Assembly (NCBI GenBank): GCA_028281825.1
Contig: JANQJC010000100.1
Location: 113,932 to 177,931, forward strand
Source of the DNA: Flavobacteriales bacterium
Lineage (GTDB): Bacteria > Bacteroidota > Bacteroidia > JANQJC01
Length of the DNA: 64,000 bases
Direction of reading: 5' to 3'
The notes under the pieces were generated by a model. That model saw only the letters and a list, made by a program, of their open reading frames with translations, did not search any database and was not told the DNA's origin. This document shows, piece by piece, positions 9,691-19,869 of this stretch (the first letter of the stretch is position 1; every line of letters starts with the position of its first letter). The position numbers and the translations under genes were made by a program.

Positions 9691-11667
9691 TTACTTTCTT
9701 GCCACTTGAGCAGCTTGTTTATCCAGTTGGCTCATCTTGTGATTAAGTTCAGCCAGACGAGCTTGGTAGTTTCTCAATCTTGCTTCCTGGTCTTGGATAG
9801 TAATATCTTGTTGTTTTAGTGTAGCTTGTTGCTCTTGCACGGTTTTTACAAGAGGCACAACAAATTCTGCATAGCGCAAGCCATAAGCTTCTTTCTCATT
9901 GCTGGGAACATCCACACCGCTGAAGTTGTAACCAGTGGCTTGGGCAGCGCTTTCAACTTCTTGGGCTAAGAAGCCTGTAAAGCGGGTTTGGCTTTTCTTT
10001 TGTGCCAATTGCTTCATGTCATCATTAAGCTCTGTACCATAAAGTTGAGCAATACCTTCGGCATTGTAGTTATAGGTAACAGGACGCAAGAGTTTAATGA
10101 AATCAACACCTACTACATCTTCCTTCACGTTTTTCTTGAACCTCTGGTCAGAAACAGCGGTCCAATTTACATAACCACCTATCGATTCAGTAGAGCTGTT
10201 ACCGATAAGTACGGTGTTGTCAGTAGATACTGTAGATTGATAGCCTATAGCGATTGAGTTAGCGCCGCTAACAGTTGCTTGGTAACCAATAGCAACAGAT
10301 TTAGCACCAGATGAGGTAGCCTGATATCCGAGTGCCACGGAACTATCAGCAGTAACACTATTGCCATAACCCACACCTATACTATAATTGCCTCTTCCAA
10401 CTGCGTATGGGCCAATGGCAATTAAGTCAGTTGAATCAGCATCTACCTGATAACCTATAGCAACTGTATTTGCTCCATCAACATTAGTTTGGTAGCCTAT
10501 ACCTATGGAATTGTCGCCAATCATTGAATTTTCATAGCCTATATTAATAGCACTATCCACAGTAGTACTGCATGCACGGCCAATAGTTATTGAATTTCTT
10601 CCTGTAGTGTAAGCCATGTAGCCGATGGCCATTGCATAGTCACCATTGTCAACTTCGGCATCAGAACCAATCGCGATACAAAAATCGTCTAAAGATTCTG
10701 CGCTATAACCAAGTGCAATGCTTCCCGTACCATCTACCATTGTCTTAGTATCATTGTAAGTAGATCCATCACCATTCACCGATACTCCACCAGCACCTAC
10801 CACAGTTACATACTCCTCTAATGTAGTACCAAAATCAGCTTGCGCACCTATGATAACATTGTATTCTCCTTCTCTATTCTTAGCACCGGCAGCAAAACCC
10901 AGGTAAGTGTTATAATTACCATCATTAGTATTGTTGGTTCGGTTATTGTCCCAACCTGCGTAGGAACCAACAAAAGTATTGTAGTCTGCATGTTCGGTAT
11001 TAGCCCCAGCAGCAGCACCAATCATGGTATTGTGGTGTCCAAGGCCAATATCCACTCCCGCTGAATCTCCTAAAGCGGAGTTTTTGTAGCTGGTGCTAAC
11101 ATCATCTAAAGCTTCATTACCTACGGCGGTGTTTCTATAACCAGTGGTGCAATCGTGCAATGCCCTGGAACCAACTGCAGTATTGTCGCTTGCAGTTGTG
11201 TTGTTGTAACCAGAGTCTTCACCTATAAATGTACAGTCGCTGCCAGAAGTGTGGTTTTTGCCAGCTTCATCACCAATAAAGATCAAATCAATACCTCCAA
11301 GAGCATTAGACCCGCAATCGGCGCCAATCATGATATTGTCGGTAGAACCACCATTAGAGTAGCCAGCCCTTTGACCAATAAAAACGCAATCAGCACCTGT
11401 ACTGTTTGACCAACCCGCCTTTTGGCCTATAAATACATTATTGCTGGATGTGGTTGTTGTCCAACCTGCATCTTCACCTATAAATACATTATTACTTCCA
11501 GTAGAATTGTTAGTACCAGCAGAGTCACCGAGATAAACGTTATAATCACCCGTAGTAATACTTACACCAGCACCTGTTCCGTATGTAGTGTTGTCTGTTT
11601 GTGCAATTGCAAGTGTTGAAGCAAACACAAACGCCAACATAAGGCTTAAGCCCAGGCCCTTCCTCAT
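9691..11667 (-). CDS. Secreted beta-roll protein with C-terminal S74 chaperone (copy 3)
   Basis: 658 residues from the ATG at 11667; a longer TTG start at 11700 would precede the signal peptide. A Sec signal (MRKGLGLSL...ALAIAQ type) is followed by some 400 residues of N-T-x-x-G-x-x-A-G repeats resembling the YadA head beta-roll. The last 153 residues form a Peptidase_S74 domain starting SDQRFKKNV, where such proteins self-cleave before the Ser, plus GFLAQEVE and a coiled-coil tail. A trimeric surface or secreted fibre is inferred. It is the third of three tandem homologues with 3-36 bp gaps. No T9SS tail is present. Confidence 0.8.
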   Translation of the reverse strand: MRKGLGLSLMLAFVFASTLAIAQTDNTTYGTGAGVSITTGDYNVYLGDSAGTNNSTGSNNVFIGEDAGWTTTTSSNNVFIGQKAGWSNSTGADCVFIGQRAGYSNGGSTDNIMIGADCGSNALGGIDLIFIGDEAGKNHTSGSDCTFIGEDSGYNNTTASDNTAVGSRALHDCTTGYRNTAVGNEALDDVSTSYKNSALGDSAGVDIGLGHHNTMIGAAAGANTEHADYNTFVGSYAGWDNNRTNNTNDGNYNTYLGFAAGAKNREGEYNVIIGAQADFGTTLEEYVTVVGAGGVSVNGDGSTYNDTKTMVDGTGSIALGYSAESLDDFCIAIGSDAEVDNGDYAMAIGYMAYTTGRNSITIGRACSTTVDSAINIGYENSMIGDNSIGIGYQTNVDGANTVAIGYQVDADSTDLIAIGPYAVGRGNYSIGVGYGNSVTADSSVALGYQATSSGAKSVAIGYQATVSGANSIAIGYQSTVSTDNTVLIGNSSTESIGGYVNWTAVSDQRFKKNVKEDVVGVDFIKLLRPVTYNYNAEGIAQLYGTELNDDMKQLAQKKSQTRFTGFLAQEVESAAQATGYNFSGVDVPSNEKEAYGLRYAEFVVPLVKTVQEQQATLKQQDITIQDQEARLRNYQARLAELNHKMSQLDKQAAQVARK

Positions 11668-11703
11668 TATTGCTTTAATATGTGTATATATTTGTTCCAA
11701 AAC

Positions 11704-13671
11704 TTACCTCTTAGCTACTTTATTTTCCAGTCTATCGAGTTTACTCTCAGTATTTTCAAGTGCTGTTCTAAAATCCTCTATGTTTTTATGGGTTGCATTA
11801 CTCAAGGTTTGCAATCCTTCAATTTGTTCATCTTGTTCTTGAACTGCTTTAACCAATGGCACAGTAAATTCGGAATACCTCAATCCATAGATGCTTGAAT
11901 TGCTTCTTGGGGCATCCACCCCGCTAAAGTCGAAATTGGCATCTTGTGTAGCACTTTCCACTTCTTGCGCCAGGAAACCCGAGTATCTCATATTACTTTT
12001 CGAGTTTACCAACGGCTGCATTGAAGTGGAAACTTCTCTGCCGTGGAACTCTTCAACTAGATAGACATCATAGTTATAGGTTACCGGCCTAAGCTTAGTA
12101 ATAAACTCTAAGCCAGGTACATCACTTGCAACGTTTCTCTTAAAGCGTTGGTCTGAAGTCGCAGTCCAGTTAACATGGCCACCAATAGACTCGGTGGTAC
12201 TGTTACCTATTAATACGGTGTTATCTGTTGATACTGAAGCCTGATAACCAATTGCAGTAGAATTGGTTACATCATCAATTTCAGCATCATACCCGATTGC
12301 AATGGATGAGCTTCCTATAGCACTGGCACTATGGCCAATGGCCATCAAGTTGGCACCGTCAACAGATGCTCCATTACCTATAGCTACCGCGTAATCTCCG
12401 TTGGTCACTGATATATTGCCCCCTATAGCAACGGCATAGGCTGTATCAATATCAGTTTGGTAACCAATAGCAACACAATATTCTGCCACAGAGTTAAGAT
12501 TATACCCGTCACCAATCGCTACAGAATACCTACCATCCATTGTACCTTCACCACCGATACCTACTGTATTGGCAACACTGGTTGAACATGACCTTCCAAT
12601 TGCAATGGTATTATTACCGTTAGTATAGGCTAAATATCCTATTCCAATTGAGCCAGTACCTGTAACTCTTGCCACATAGCTACCAATTGCAATACCGTAG
12701 TCATCATAAGTGCGAGAGGAATAGCCTATAGAAACAGCATCATCATTTCTGTCGGCTTCTGCATAAGAACCTATTACGGTGTTTCTATCCCCTATAGTAG
12801 TCCCAAAGTCTGACTTAAAGCCAATCATAACATTATCCTCACCTTGCCTGTTAGTATATCCTGCATAGCAACCCAGGTAGGTATTACCATTAGCGTGATT
12901 GGTAGTATTAGTTCGGTTGTTGTCCCACCCAGAAAATACACCAACAAAAGTATTCCAATCCGCATGTTCGGTATTTGCTCCAGCAGCCTGCCCAATCATG
13001 GTATTGTGGTGCCCCAGGCCAATATCTACACCAGCTGAGTCACCAAATGCTGTATTTCTCACGCTGGTTGAAACATCATCCAGTGCTTCATTACCAACAG
13101 CGGTATTTCTGTATCCAGTAGTGCAGTCATGCAAAGCACGTGAACCAACGGCAGTATTATCACTTGCAGTAGTGTTATTGTATCCTGAATCTTCACCAAT
13201 AAAGGTGCAGTCACTGCCTGAAGTATGGTTTTTACCAGCTTCATCACCAACAAAAGTTAAGTCAACCCCTCCAAGGGCATTAGAGCCACAGTCGGCACCA
13301 ATCATAATGTTGTCTGTTGAGCCTCCGTTTGAATAACCAGCACGCTGTCCAATGAAAATACAATCGGCACCCGTAGAATTTGACCATCCTGCACTTTCAC
13401 CTATGAACACATTGTAGCTAGAAGTAGTAGTACTCCACCCGGCATCTTCACCAATAAACACATTGTAATGCCCACTAGAATTGTTAGTTCCGGCAGAGTC
13501 ACCTAAATAAACATTGTAATCACCAGTGGTGATACTTGCACCTGCACCAGTACCATAAGTGGTATTGTCGGTTTGGGCAAGGCCATTTGTGCTGAACACC
13601 AATACAGCCATCAATGCCATAACCACTGTTATGCATTTTTTAATCAAGCTGATATGTTTGTGTCCTTTCAT
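11704..13671 (-). CDS. Secreted beta-roll protein with C-terminal S74 chaperone (copy 2)
   Basis: 655 residues beginning with an ATG and a clear signal peptide ending ...TNGLAQ. The next 180 or so residues are nearly identical in protein sequence to the other two copies, whereas the middle of the beta-roll (about 270-480) is divergent. The S74 domain begins SDQRFKRNV and is followed by GFLAQEVE and a predicted coiled coil. The domain folds and trimerises the preceding shaft, then is usually released by self-cleavage. Three bp separate it from the copy 1 stop codon side, consistent with one transcript. Confidence 0.8.
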   Translation of the reverse strand: MKGHKHISLIKKCITVVMALMAVLVFSTNGLAQTDNTTYGTGAGASITTGDYNVYLGDSAGTNNSSGHYNVFIGEDAGWSTTTSSYNVFIGESAGWSNSTGADCIFIGQRAGYSNGGSTDNIMIGADCGSNALGGVDLTFVGDEAGKNHTSGSDCTFIGEDSGYNNTTASDNTAVGSRALHDCTTGYRNTAVGNEALDDVSTSVRNTAFGDSAGVDIGLGHHNTMIGQAAGANTEHADWNTFVGVFSGWDNNRTNTTNHANGNTYLGCYAGYTNRQGEDNVMIGFKSDFGTTIGDRNTVIGSYAEADRNDDAVSIGYSSRTYDDYGIAIGSYVARVTGTGSIGIGYLAYTNGNNTIAIGRSCSTSVANTVGIGGEGTMDGRYSVAIGDGYNLNSVAEYCVAIGYQTDIDTAYAVAIGGNISVTNGDYAVAIGNGASVDGANLMAIGHSASAIGSSSIAIGYDAEIDDVTNSTAIGYQASVSTDNTVLIGNSTTESIGGHVNWTATSDQRFKRNVASDVPGLEFITKLRPVTYNYDVYLVEEFHGREVSTSMQPLVNSKSNMRYSGFLAQEVESATQDANFDFSGVDAPRSNSSIYGLRYSEFTVPLVKAVQEQDEQIEGLQTLSNATHKNIEDFRTALENTESKLDRLENKVAKR

Positions 13672-13674
13672 ATT

Positions 13675-15687
13675 CTATTTTCCAGCATCATATCCTAATG
13701 ACTGGATGTTTTTGTTCTTCAATTTCATCTCCAAATCAGTCACCCTGTTCTCCATTTTTTGGATAAGCACTTCATACTCATCCAATAGCTGCTCATTAGT
13801 ATTGATAACTAATTGATTATCCTCAATTTTTTGCTGTTGCTCTTGTGCTGCCTTGGTTAATGGAACCACAAATTCAGCATAGCGCAAGCCATAAATATCT
13901 TGCTTATTGGCTGGCGCATCTATACCACTAAAGTTAAAGTGAGCACTTTTAGCTGCCTTTTCAACTTCTTGAGCCAAAAAGCCTGTAAAACGCTTGCTCG
14001 ACTTTTGCTCAGTGAGTGGTTTTAAGTATTCAGGAACATTATTGCCATAATGCTCTTCAATGGCAAAAGCATCGTAATTGTAAGTCACTGGATTTAGCTT
14101 ATCAATAAATTGCATGCCCGGAACATCAGCTTTTACATTTTGCTTATATCTTTCATCTGAGGTAGCTGTCCAGTTAACATAGCCGGTAATGCTCTCAGTA
14201 CTACTATTACCTATTAATACCTCATTGTCCTCTGTTAGGGTCATGTTTTGACCTATTAAAACAGAGTTTGCGCCAGAAACGCTATCGCTGGTGCCAAGAG
14301 AAACAGAGTAAGCAGTTGATATACTTGCAAGAGCGCCAATAGTAACAGAGCCTGAGTCTTGAGTAATAGATGACTGGTATCCGATAGTTACGCCATACTT
14401 ACCCGCACCTAACGAGCTAGCACCTATCGCAACAGAATAAACTGAATCTACATCTACCACATACCCAATGCCAATAGATTCTTCATCCTCAATGTCAGCC
14501 GATTCTCCGATGGCTATGCTATATCTACTTGTACTTGCTATGTTGGCTAATCTACCAATAGCCACGGTTCTTTGTACACTGGTTGAGCACTCCCTGCCAA
14601 TTACAATTGAGTGATTTCCGTCAACATCACTTAAGTAACCTATGGCTATACTATTTGTTCCGTTAGCCCTTGCTTGTGAACCAATAGCAATTGTATTATC
14701 TTCCAAACTTCTTGCCCTGTAGCCTATAGCAACACCATCATCAGCATCCGCCATAGTGTAGCCATCGCCCCACACATCGCCAACGCTGGCACTAGTGACA
14801 CCACCAGAACCTACAACGGTATTGCGCTCGTGAACAGTAGAGCCAAAATCAGCAAAGGCACCAACAATTACATTCCATTCGCCCTCCCTATTGCTGAAGC
14901 CCGTATTGAACCCCATATAGGTGTTGTAATTGCCATCGTTGGTGTTATTAGTCCGGTTGTTGTCCCAACCTGCATAAGAACCAACAAATGTGTTGAAATC
15001 GGCATGTTCTGTGTTGGGTCCCGCTGCCTGGCCTATCATGGTATTATGGTGCCCAAGGCCTATATCCACACCAGCTGAATCACCAATGGCAGTATTATGG
15101 CTGCTTGTACTCACATCATCCAAGGCTTCATTACCTATGGCGGTGTTTCTAAAGCCCGTTGTGCAATCATGCAAAGCACGTGAGCCAACTGCTGTATTAT
15201 CGCTAGCGGTAGTATTATTATAACCTGAGTCTTCGCCTATAAAGGTACAATCACTTCCTGAAGTGTGATTTTTACCAGCTTCATCACCAACAAAAACTAA
15301 GTCAATCGCACCAAGTGCGTTAGAGCCAGCATCAGCACCAATTATAATATTATCGGTAGAGCCGCCATTAGAATAGCCAGCAAAGGCACCTATAAAAACA
15401 CAATCGGCGCCTGTGGTGTTTGACCACCCTGCTTTAGGGCCTATAAACACGTTATTGCTTGAAGTAGTAGTTGTCCAACCTGCATCTTCACCAATAAATA
15501 CATTATTACTGCCAGTAGAGAGGTTTGTTCCCGCTGAGTCGCCTATAAATACGTTGTAGTCACCAGTGGTGATGCTAACACCTGCACCAGTTCCGAACGT
15601 AGTATTATCAGTTTGAGCCAAAGCCTGTGGTGCTATTGCTGCGAATAGCACTGCTAAAAAGAATACCATTTTAAGGCTTTTACTCAT
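13675..15687 (-). CDS. Secreted beta-roll protein with C-terminal S74 chaperone (copy 1)
   Basis: 670 residues. The signal peptide ends ...PQALAQ and is followed by TDNTTFGTGAG, the same mature start as its paralogues. The beta-roll repeats run to about residue 500. The S74 domain begins SDERYKQNV and includes GFLAQEVEKAA; the C-terminus is a heptad-rich coiled coil. It is first in the transcription order of the three-gene array, so a shared promoter probably lies in 15688-15760. Phage tail-spike origin of S74 domains is established, but the Sec signal and absence of phage genes argue for a cell-surface fibre here. Confidence 0.8.
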   Translation of the reverse strand: MSKSLKMVFFLAVLFAAIAPQALAQTDNTTFGTGAGVSITTGDYNVFIGDSAGTNLSTGSNNVFIGEDAGWTTTTSSNNVFIGPKAGWSNTTGADCVFIGAFAGYSNGGSTDNIIIGADAGSNALGAIDLVFVGDEAGKNHTSGSDCTFIGEDSGYNNTTASDNTAVGSRALHDCTTGFRNTAIGNEALDDVSTSSHNTAIGDSAGVDIGLGHHNTMIGQAAGPNTEHADFNTFVGSYAGWDNNRTNNTNDGNYNTYMGFNTGFSNREGEWNVIVGAFADFGSTVHERNTVVGSGGVTSASVGDVWGDGYTMADADDGVAIGYRARSLEDNTIAIGSQARANGTNSIAIGYLSDVDGNHSIVIGRECSTSVQRTVAIGRLANIASTSRYSIAIGESADIEDEESIGIGYVVDVDSVYSVAIGASSLGAGKYGVTIGYQSSITQDSGSVTIGALASISTAYSVSLGTSDSVSGANSVLIGQNMTLTEDNEVLIGNSSTESITGYVNWTATSDERYKQNVKADVPGMQFIDKLNPVTYNYDAFAIEEHYGNNVPEYLKPLTEQKSSKRFTGFLAQEVEKAAKSAHFNFSGIDAPANKQDIYGLRYAEFVVPLTKAAQEQQQKIEDNQLVINTNEQLLDEYEVLIQKMENRVTDLEMKLKNKNIQSLGYDAGK

Positions 15688-15928
15688 CGGCTCTGGTTGA
15701 CTTACAGCAATACTTGCTCAAGTTGATTTTGGTTGCTCGGGGGATAAAAATAGTATATTGATTTGGAAAAACGGGTACCCAATCAATATTTTTTTGAAGA
15801 AATTCTCAAAAGTTAATTTCGGTGATTTGTGCGGTGTACAATGTTTTGCGATGATATGTAAAAAAGGGCATGTGTTTTTTCTGACTGTTTTATTGTTTAA
15901 TTTTACGCCCACACAAAATGTAGGTACT

Positions 15929-16522
15929 ATGAGCGTAAGTAAGTTCTTATTTTTTCTTGTTGCAATATTGATCTCAACAAATGTAATTGCACAGGAAGGC
16001 AAGGAAAAAGGTGAAAGCAAAGCGAAGGCCAAGAAGGAAGAAGTGAAAAAAGAAGAGGGGGAAGAAGAAGTGCCACCGCATTGGCATCTGGCGGAGAAGG
16101 GGTTGAAATCGTTTGATGATAAGAAGTTTGAGCAAGCCTTGGTTGAGCTTGAAGAGGCACTAAAGTATGTTGATGAGTTTGAGGATGAAGATAAAGCAAA
16201 AGTTCATTTTCATTATGCCAAGTGTATCCAAAGAACTGCTAAAGGAGATGACTTGTTTGTAATGGCTAAGTTGCACCGCTCTTATTCAGAAGCTGCAAAG
16301 CATGGTTCAGGTATGTATCGCCGCGAAAGTGAAATACATATTGATGACTATATAGGTGGTATGGACAGGCGATATCCTGACGCAATAGACTTGATGGATA
16401 CGGGTGAACTGACACTTGAAGAGGCAAAAATTGTACTGTACGCTGCTGAGACCCTGGGGCTAAATGACGAAGTGCCAAAGATAAAGTCTTACATTTTGTT
16501 CATGGAGAAGAAGAACAAGTAG
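15929..16522 (+). CDS. Small secreted TPR-like protein
   Basis: The start is placed at the ATG at 15929 because it opens a good signal peptide (MSVSKFLFFLVAILISTNVIAQ); the frame is open further upstream, but that stretch has no such feature. The 197-residue product has a Lys/Glu-rich low-complexity linker right after cleavage, then helices resembling two TPRs (about residues 50-120). No known function is recognised. It is convergent with the next gene, with a 3-bp gap. Confidence 0.7.
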   Translation: MSVSKFLFFLVAILISTNVIAQEGKEKGESKAKAKKEEVKKEEGEEEVPPHWHLAEKGLKSFDDKKFEQALVELEEALKYVDEFEDEDKAKVHFHYAKCIQRTAKGDDLFVMAKLHRSYSEAAKHGSGMYRRESEIHIDDYIGGMDRRYPDAIDLMDTGELTLEEAKIVLYAAETLGLNDEVPKIKSYILFMEKKNK

Positions 16523-16525
16523 GAA

Positions 16526-18502
16526 CTATCTGCTATTTCTGGAAGTAAGTTCTGCTTTAATTTCTTCCAGGCTCTCACCATTGATTAATAATTCCCTGAT
16601 ACTAGCTATGTGCTCATTGGCTGAATAGCTTAGGTATGCATTGCAATATACCAGGGCAACTTTGTTTTGGTCAGCCATGATGGCGCAACTGATAGCTGAA
16701 GACAAGGCCGATTGTGGTGAAGGGTAATTGTACTCCAATAACTTTTGGGCATGCTTTAATGCCATAGTGTAATTGCCAAGATGAAAGTTTGATTCCATCA
16801 AGCCAACATACATTGCCCCAGTGGTTTGGTCATATCTAAGTGCTTGCCTGTGATGATACAGGGCAGTTTTATAATCCTTTAGCTGGTTTCGATATGTTTT
16901 TGCTAATTCAAGTAGCAGGTTGGCATATTCAACGTCCTTGTTTTCGATAGCATATGGTTTGAGTTCATCAGTAATTTTGTGAAGGTGAAGGGCTTTTTCC
17001 TGAGAAGTATAATTAGAAAGATTTATGCCTTTGATGATATAGTCAGAGCTTTTTATCCAATAGGTTTTGAAAACATATCTTCCAACACTTTCAATTCTTC
17101 GACCAAGCATATTGCCACTAGCATTCACGATAAATAGTGGAAGGCTCATAAAGCAGAGAGCTAGAACAGTGCCCGAGATGTGTTTTTCAATGGAAACTTC
17201 TTTGAGTTGCGTGATTAATACAGTAGATAATACCAAGAGTGTAGTGGCTGGCAGTGAGAATAAATCAAAGTCCACTGGCATGCTCATCAAAGGGTTGTAG
17301 GCGAAGTATATCATAAGAAATAGAACCATCGTAAACCCTGTAACAATAATCTCTGGTGTATTCCAATTGATTCTTTTTCGAAAGAACAGAACAATAATCA
17401 AAAGAATGAATACGGCACTTGATGACCAGAGAAAAACCATGTTGAAGCAATCAAAAAAGTGATTGAAGTGCAAGAGGGTATACCTGTCATACGGAGGTGC
17501 GGGCGGGATTAATGGTAAGAAAAGCCGCTCGTATATGTTTACATCATCTCCAACAAATCGCGGGTCATTATAATCTTTCAAAATGAAGAAATATGCAATT
17601 GCCCCAAAGGCAAAGAATGGCAGCATTAGGCCGAGTGAAATGGTTTTCCAGTTGAAGTAGCTGAGTAGTTTGGGGTTGTTTCTGACGAAATGATATGCCA
17701 ATGTGAGTCCCAGGGAAGGGGTTAATAAAATAAATACTGCATGTATTTTAAGGCATAAAAACAGAAATATTGGTAATAAAGCCAATAGCCAGGTATTCTT
17801 TGATTTGAAGTAGGCAACTATAGTTATTAAGTATAGTGCTGAAATAGGAAATGCTGGAGCGTATATTTCCTCATAACCAAAGAAGAATTGCGTGAAAGGG
17901 GCTGTTAATCCTATTAAATAGAGTAGGAGCTTGAGTAGCTTATTTTCAACATACCAATTGATAAACAACAACCAAATCAAAACGAACACGATGCCTGATA
18001 CTGCTCCAATTAATTTGAAAGCTTGCTGATGGGTTATATCAAGATTGTAGGAGAGAAGCCGCACTGCACTCAAAACGGTCAGGTTTCCAATTTTTGGGTG
18101 AAGCACATTCGGGCTGAGTAATGAATTAGTAAATAACTCGTAGTACTCCGTAGTGCGAACACCCATTTTCTCCCTGAAGACTTCTGAGTCGCCATACAGG
18201 CTTTTGTAAAACGGAAAGTTGTAATAGCCCAAGCCACTAAGGCTAGATAGGATTAAAAATAAGCCAATCTTTAAATACTTGTTATCCAAGTTTGGAAGGC
18301 TTATTCTATCGGCAAGAAAATAAAGGGCGACAATTGAGGCAAGTGCCAAACTAAAGAAGAGTACTTGTATTGGAGTTGTAAGAAAGCTGATAAAATGCAA
18401 TCCCCAAAACGGTTGTGGAAATATGGCAGCAATTAAATATAACACAGCTATGGCAAGGCCAACAAACGAGATAAGTAATGAAGTATTTCTTAAAACTTTC
18501 AT
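16526..18502 (-). CDS. Polytopic GT-C-like membrane protein with C-terminal TPRs
   Basis: 658 residues. About eleven hydrophobic helices fill residues 8-470, and helical TPR-like repeats the last 170. An acidic loop YGDSEVFREK after the third helix (about residue 90) could be the catalytic loop of a GT-C transferase, but the family signature is weak. The start ATG overlaps the stop of the upstream oxidoreductase (ATGA), indicating coupling. Function is not assigned; a role in glycan or glycolipid assembly fits the context. Confidence 0.65.
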   Translation of the reverse strand: MKVLRNTSLLISFVGLAIAVLYLIAAIFPQPFWGLHFISFLTTPIQVLFFSLALASIVALYFLADRISLPNLDNKYLKIGLFLILSSLSGLGYYNFPFYKSLYGDSEVFREKMGVRTTEYYELFTNSLLSPNVLHPKIGNLTVLSAVRLLSYNLDITHQQAFKLIGAVSGIVFVLIWLLFINWYVENKLLKLLLYLIGLTAPFTQFFFGYEEIYAPAFPISALYLITIVAYFKSKNTWLLALLPIFLFLCLKIHAVFILLTPSLGLTLAYHFVRNNPKLLSYFNWKTISLGLMLPFFAFGAIAYFFILKDYNDPRFVGDDVNIYERLFLPLIPPAPPYDRYTLLHFNHFFDCFNMVFLWSSSAVFILLIIVLFFRKRINWNTPEIIVTGFTMVLFLMIYFAYNPLMSMPVDFDLFSLPATTLLVLSTVLITQLKEVSIEKHISGTVLALCFMSLPLFIVNASGNMLGRRIESVGRYVFKTYWIKSSDYIIKGINLSNYTSQEKALHLHKITDELKPYAIENKDVEYANLLLELAKTYRNQLKDYKTALYHHRQALRYDQTTGAMYVGLMESNFHLGNYTMALKHAQKLLEYNYPSPQSALSSAISCAIMADQNKVALVYCNAYLSYSANEHIASIRELLINGESLEEIKAELTSRNSR

Positions 18503-19863
18503 TTGCTGAAACCTATTTGACCAGATAGTGAGGCGCCCTTCGGTACAAAGGTTGAATCTATTCCCATTGCCTGACAGGCTTCAGCAGCAACCCTTATAGA
18601 GTTGTTTACGCTTCTCTCATCTGGATATATATGCATCATATTGGCAATGTACAGTCCTTTCACAGGGGTTTTAGCATTTACTACTTTTCTTGAAAACTCA
18701 AGGCTGCAAACAGTGGCTGCAGTTTTTGTCTTAAAAACATGAACCTTATTAATCCAATCTGGCTTAAAGTTTGGATTGATGTTCGGCAGCCAGGCAGTCA
18801 TCTTGGCTTCGATTTCTTCATCACTCATTTTAGCAATGGGTTCATCTTCATCAAAATATTTAGAGAGATAGGCAAGGTGATTGCCATTGTAATGCTCGGG
18901 GCCAATCAGGTTAGTGTGCTCTATGATGCCACCGAAAGGAGCATTTTTATCAGCCACATTTAGCCAGTATGTATCGGTGATAGATTGCTTGAGTTCTAAA
19001 ACAGTGCATACTGCACCAAAGTATTTTATTCGAGATACTTCTTTTGCAAGCTGTTGATGATGAGGTTCAATTAGAAGCTTCATGTAAGTAGACGGAAAAG
19101 TGAAAACTACTTGTTCAGTATGCAATTCATTGGAAGCTGCTTTAATGCCTTTTACCTCACTATCTTCTATCATTAATTCGTTTATTGGAGCATTATTTAT
19201 AAGCTCGCATCCAGCCTTTGTCAATTCTGATAATAGCGCATCAAGCAATACTTTCAAACTGCCATTGAGATAACCCAGTCTTTCATCGCCATTTTTTCTT
19301 GAGCCCATTCTTTGCTTCATCCGGCCAATCATCCATGATAAGGGAACTTCATGGGCATGCTTCCCGAACTTCATATTAAGTAGTGGTTCCCAAATCACTT
19401 CAGTAACCCTATTGCCAGCATATTTCTTAAACCAACTAAGGGCAGGAATACTTTCATTTTTTCTCCAATCCGCTTTTTTTCCTAAGTATAACCCAGATAG
19501 TCCAAAGCGTAGTTTGTCCATCCAGCCAAATGGAGTGAAACTCATCAGGTCTTTTGAGGTGGTGAAGCCATATACCTTGCCTTGGTAATAAACTCCCATC
19601 TTGGTTTTGCGGTAGGTGAGCTTGTCTTCTATCCCCAAATCCCTTATCATCCAATTGATTTCAGCGTCGTGAGTAAAAAAGTGGTGATAGTATCTCTCGA
19701 GTTGAGTGCCGCCAACTTCAAATGTGTTAAGCAAACCGCCAAAGCTATTGGAAGCTTCTATCACGGTTACCTTTTTGCCTTTTTTGGCAGCAATATAAGC
19801 AATGGCAAGGCCGGTGATACCACCGCCTATAACTATTAAATCGCTCTTTTGGCTCCTGCTCAT
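18499..19863 (-). CDS. FAD/NAD(P)-dependent oxidoreductase, amine-oxidase/protoporphyrinogen-oxidase-like
   Basis: 454 residues. The N-terminal Rossmann motif VIGGGITGLAIAY (about residues 11-23) and the adenine-ribose-binding Glu in VIEAS are clear, as is the FGGLLNTF segment. The C-terminal NSIRVAAEACQAMG is the second FAD-contact block. Related proteins lie in exopolysaccharide and lipid-glycan clusters, where they often resemble UDP-galactopyranose mutase or phytoene desaturase; the substrate is unknown. It is coupled by ATGA to the downstream membrane protein and lies 6 bp from the upstream one. Confidence 0.78.
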   Translation of the reverse strand: MSRSQKSDLIVIGGGITGLAIAYIAAKKGKKVTVIEASNSFGGLLNTFEVGGTQLERYYHHFFTHDAEINWMIRDLGIEDKLTYRKTKMGVYYQGKVYGFTTSKDLMSFTPFGWMDKLRFGLSGLYLGKKADWRKNESIPALSWFKKYAGNRVTEVIWEPLLNMKFGKHAHEVPLSWMIGRMKQRMGSRKNGDERLGYLNGSLKVLLDALLSELTKAGCELINNAPINELMIEDSEVKGIKAASNELHTEQVVFTFPSTYMKLLIEPHHQQLAKEVSRIKYFGAVCTVLELKQSITDTYWLNVADKNAPFGGIIEHTNLIGPEHYNGNHLAYLSKYFDEDEPIAKMSDEEIEAKMTAWLPNINPNFKPDWINKVHVFKTKTAATVCSLEFSRKVVNAKTPVKGLYIANMMHIYPDERSVNNSIRVAAEACQAMGIDSTFVPKGASLSGQIGFSK

Positions 19864-19869
19864 CTTTTG

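Noticed and set aside
12899..13336. 145-residue ORF on the plus strand within the S74 array
   Set aside because: It is the antisense of repeats in copy 2; similar shadows occur at the same place opposite the other copies, and its composition follows the codon pattern of the real gene.
9691..15687. Prophage tail region
   Set aside because: S74 domains are phage-associated, but each protein has a Sec signal peptide and no capsid, terminase, tail or lysis gene is nearby.
15758..15928. Longer form of the small secreted protein
   Set aside because: Residues before the ATG at 15929 show no domain, and the signal peptide must be N-terminal.
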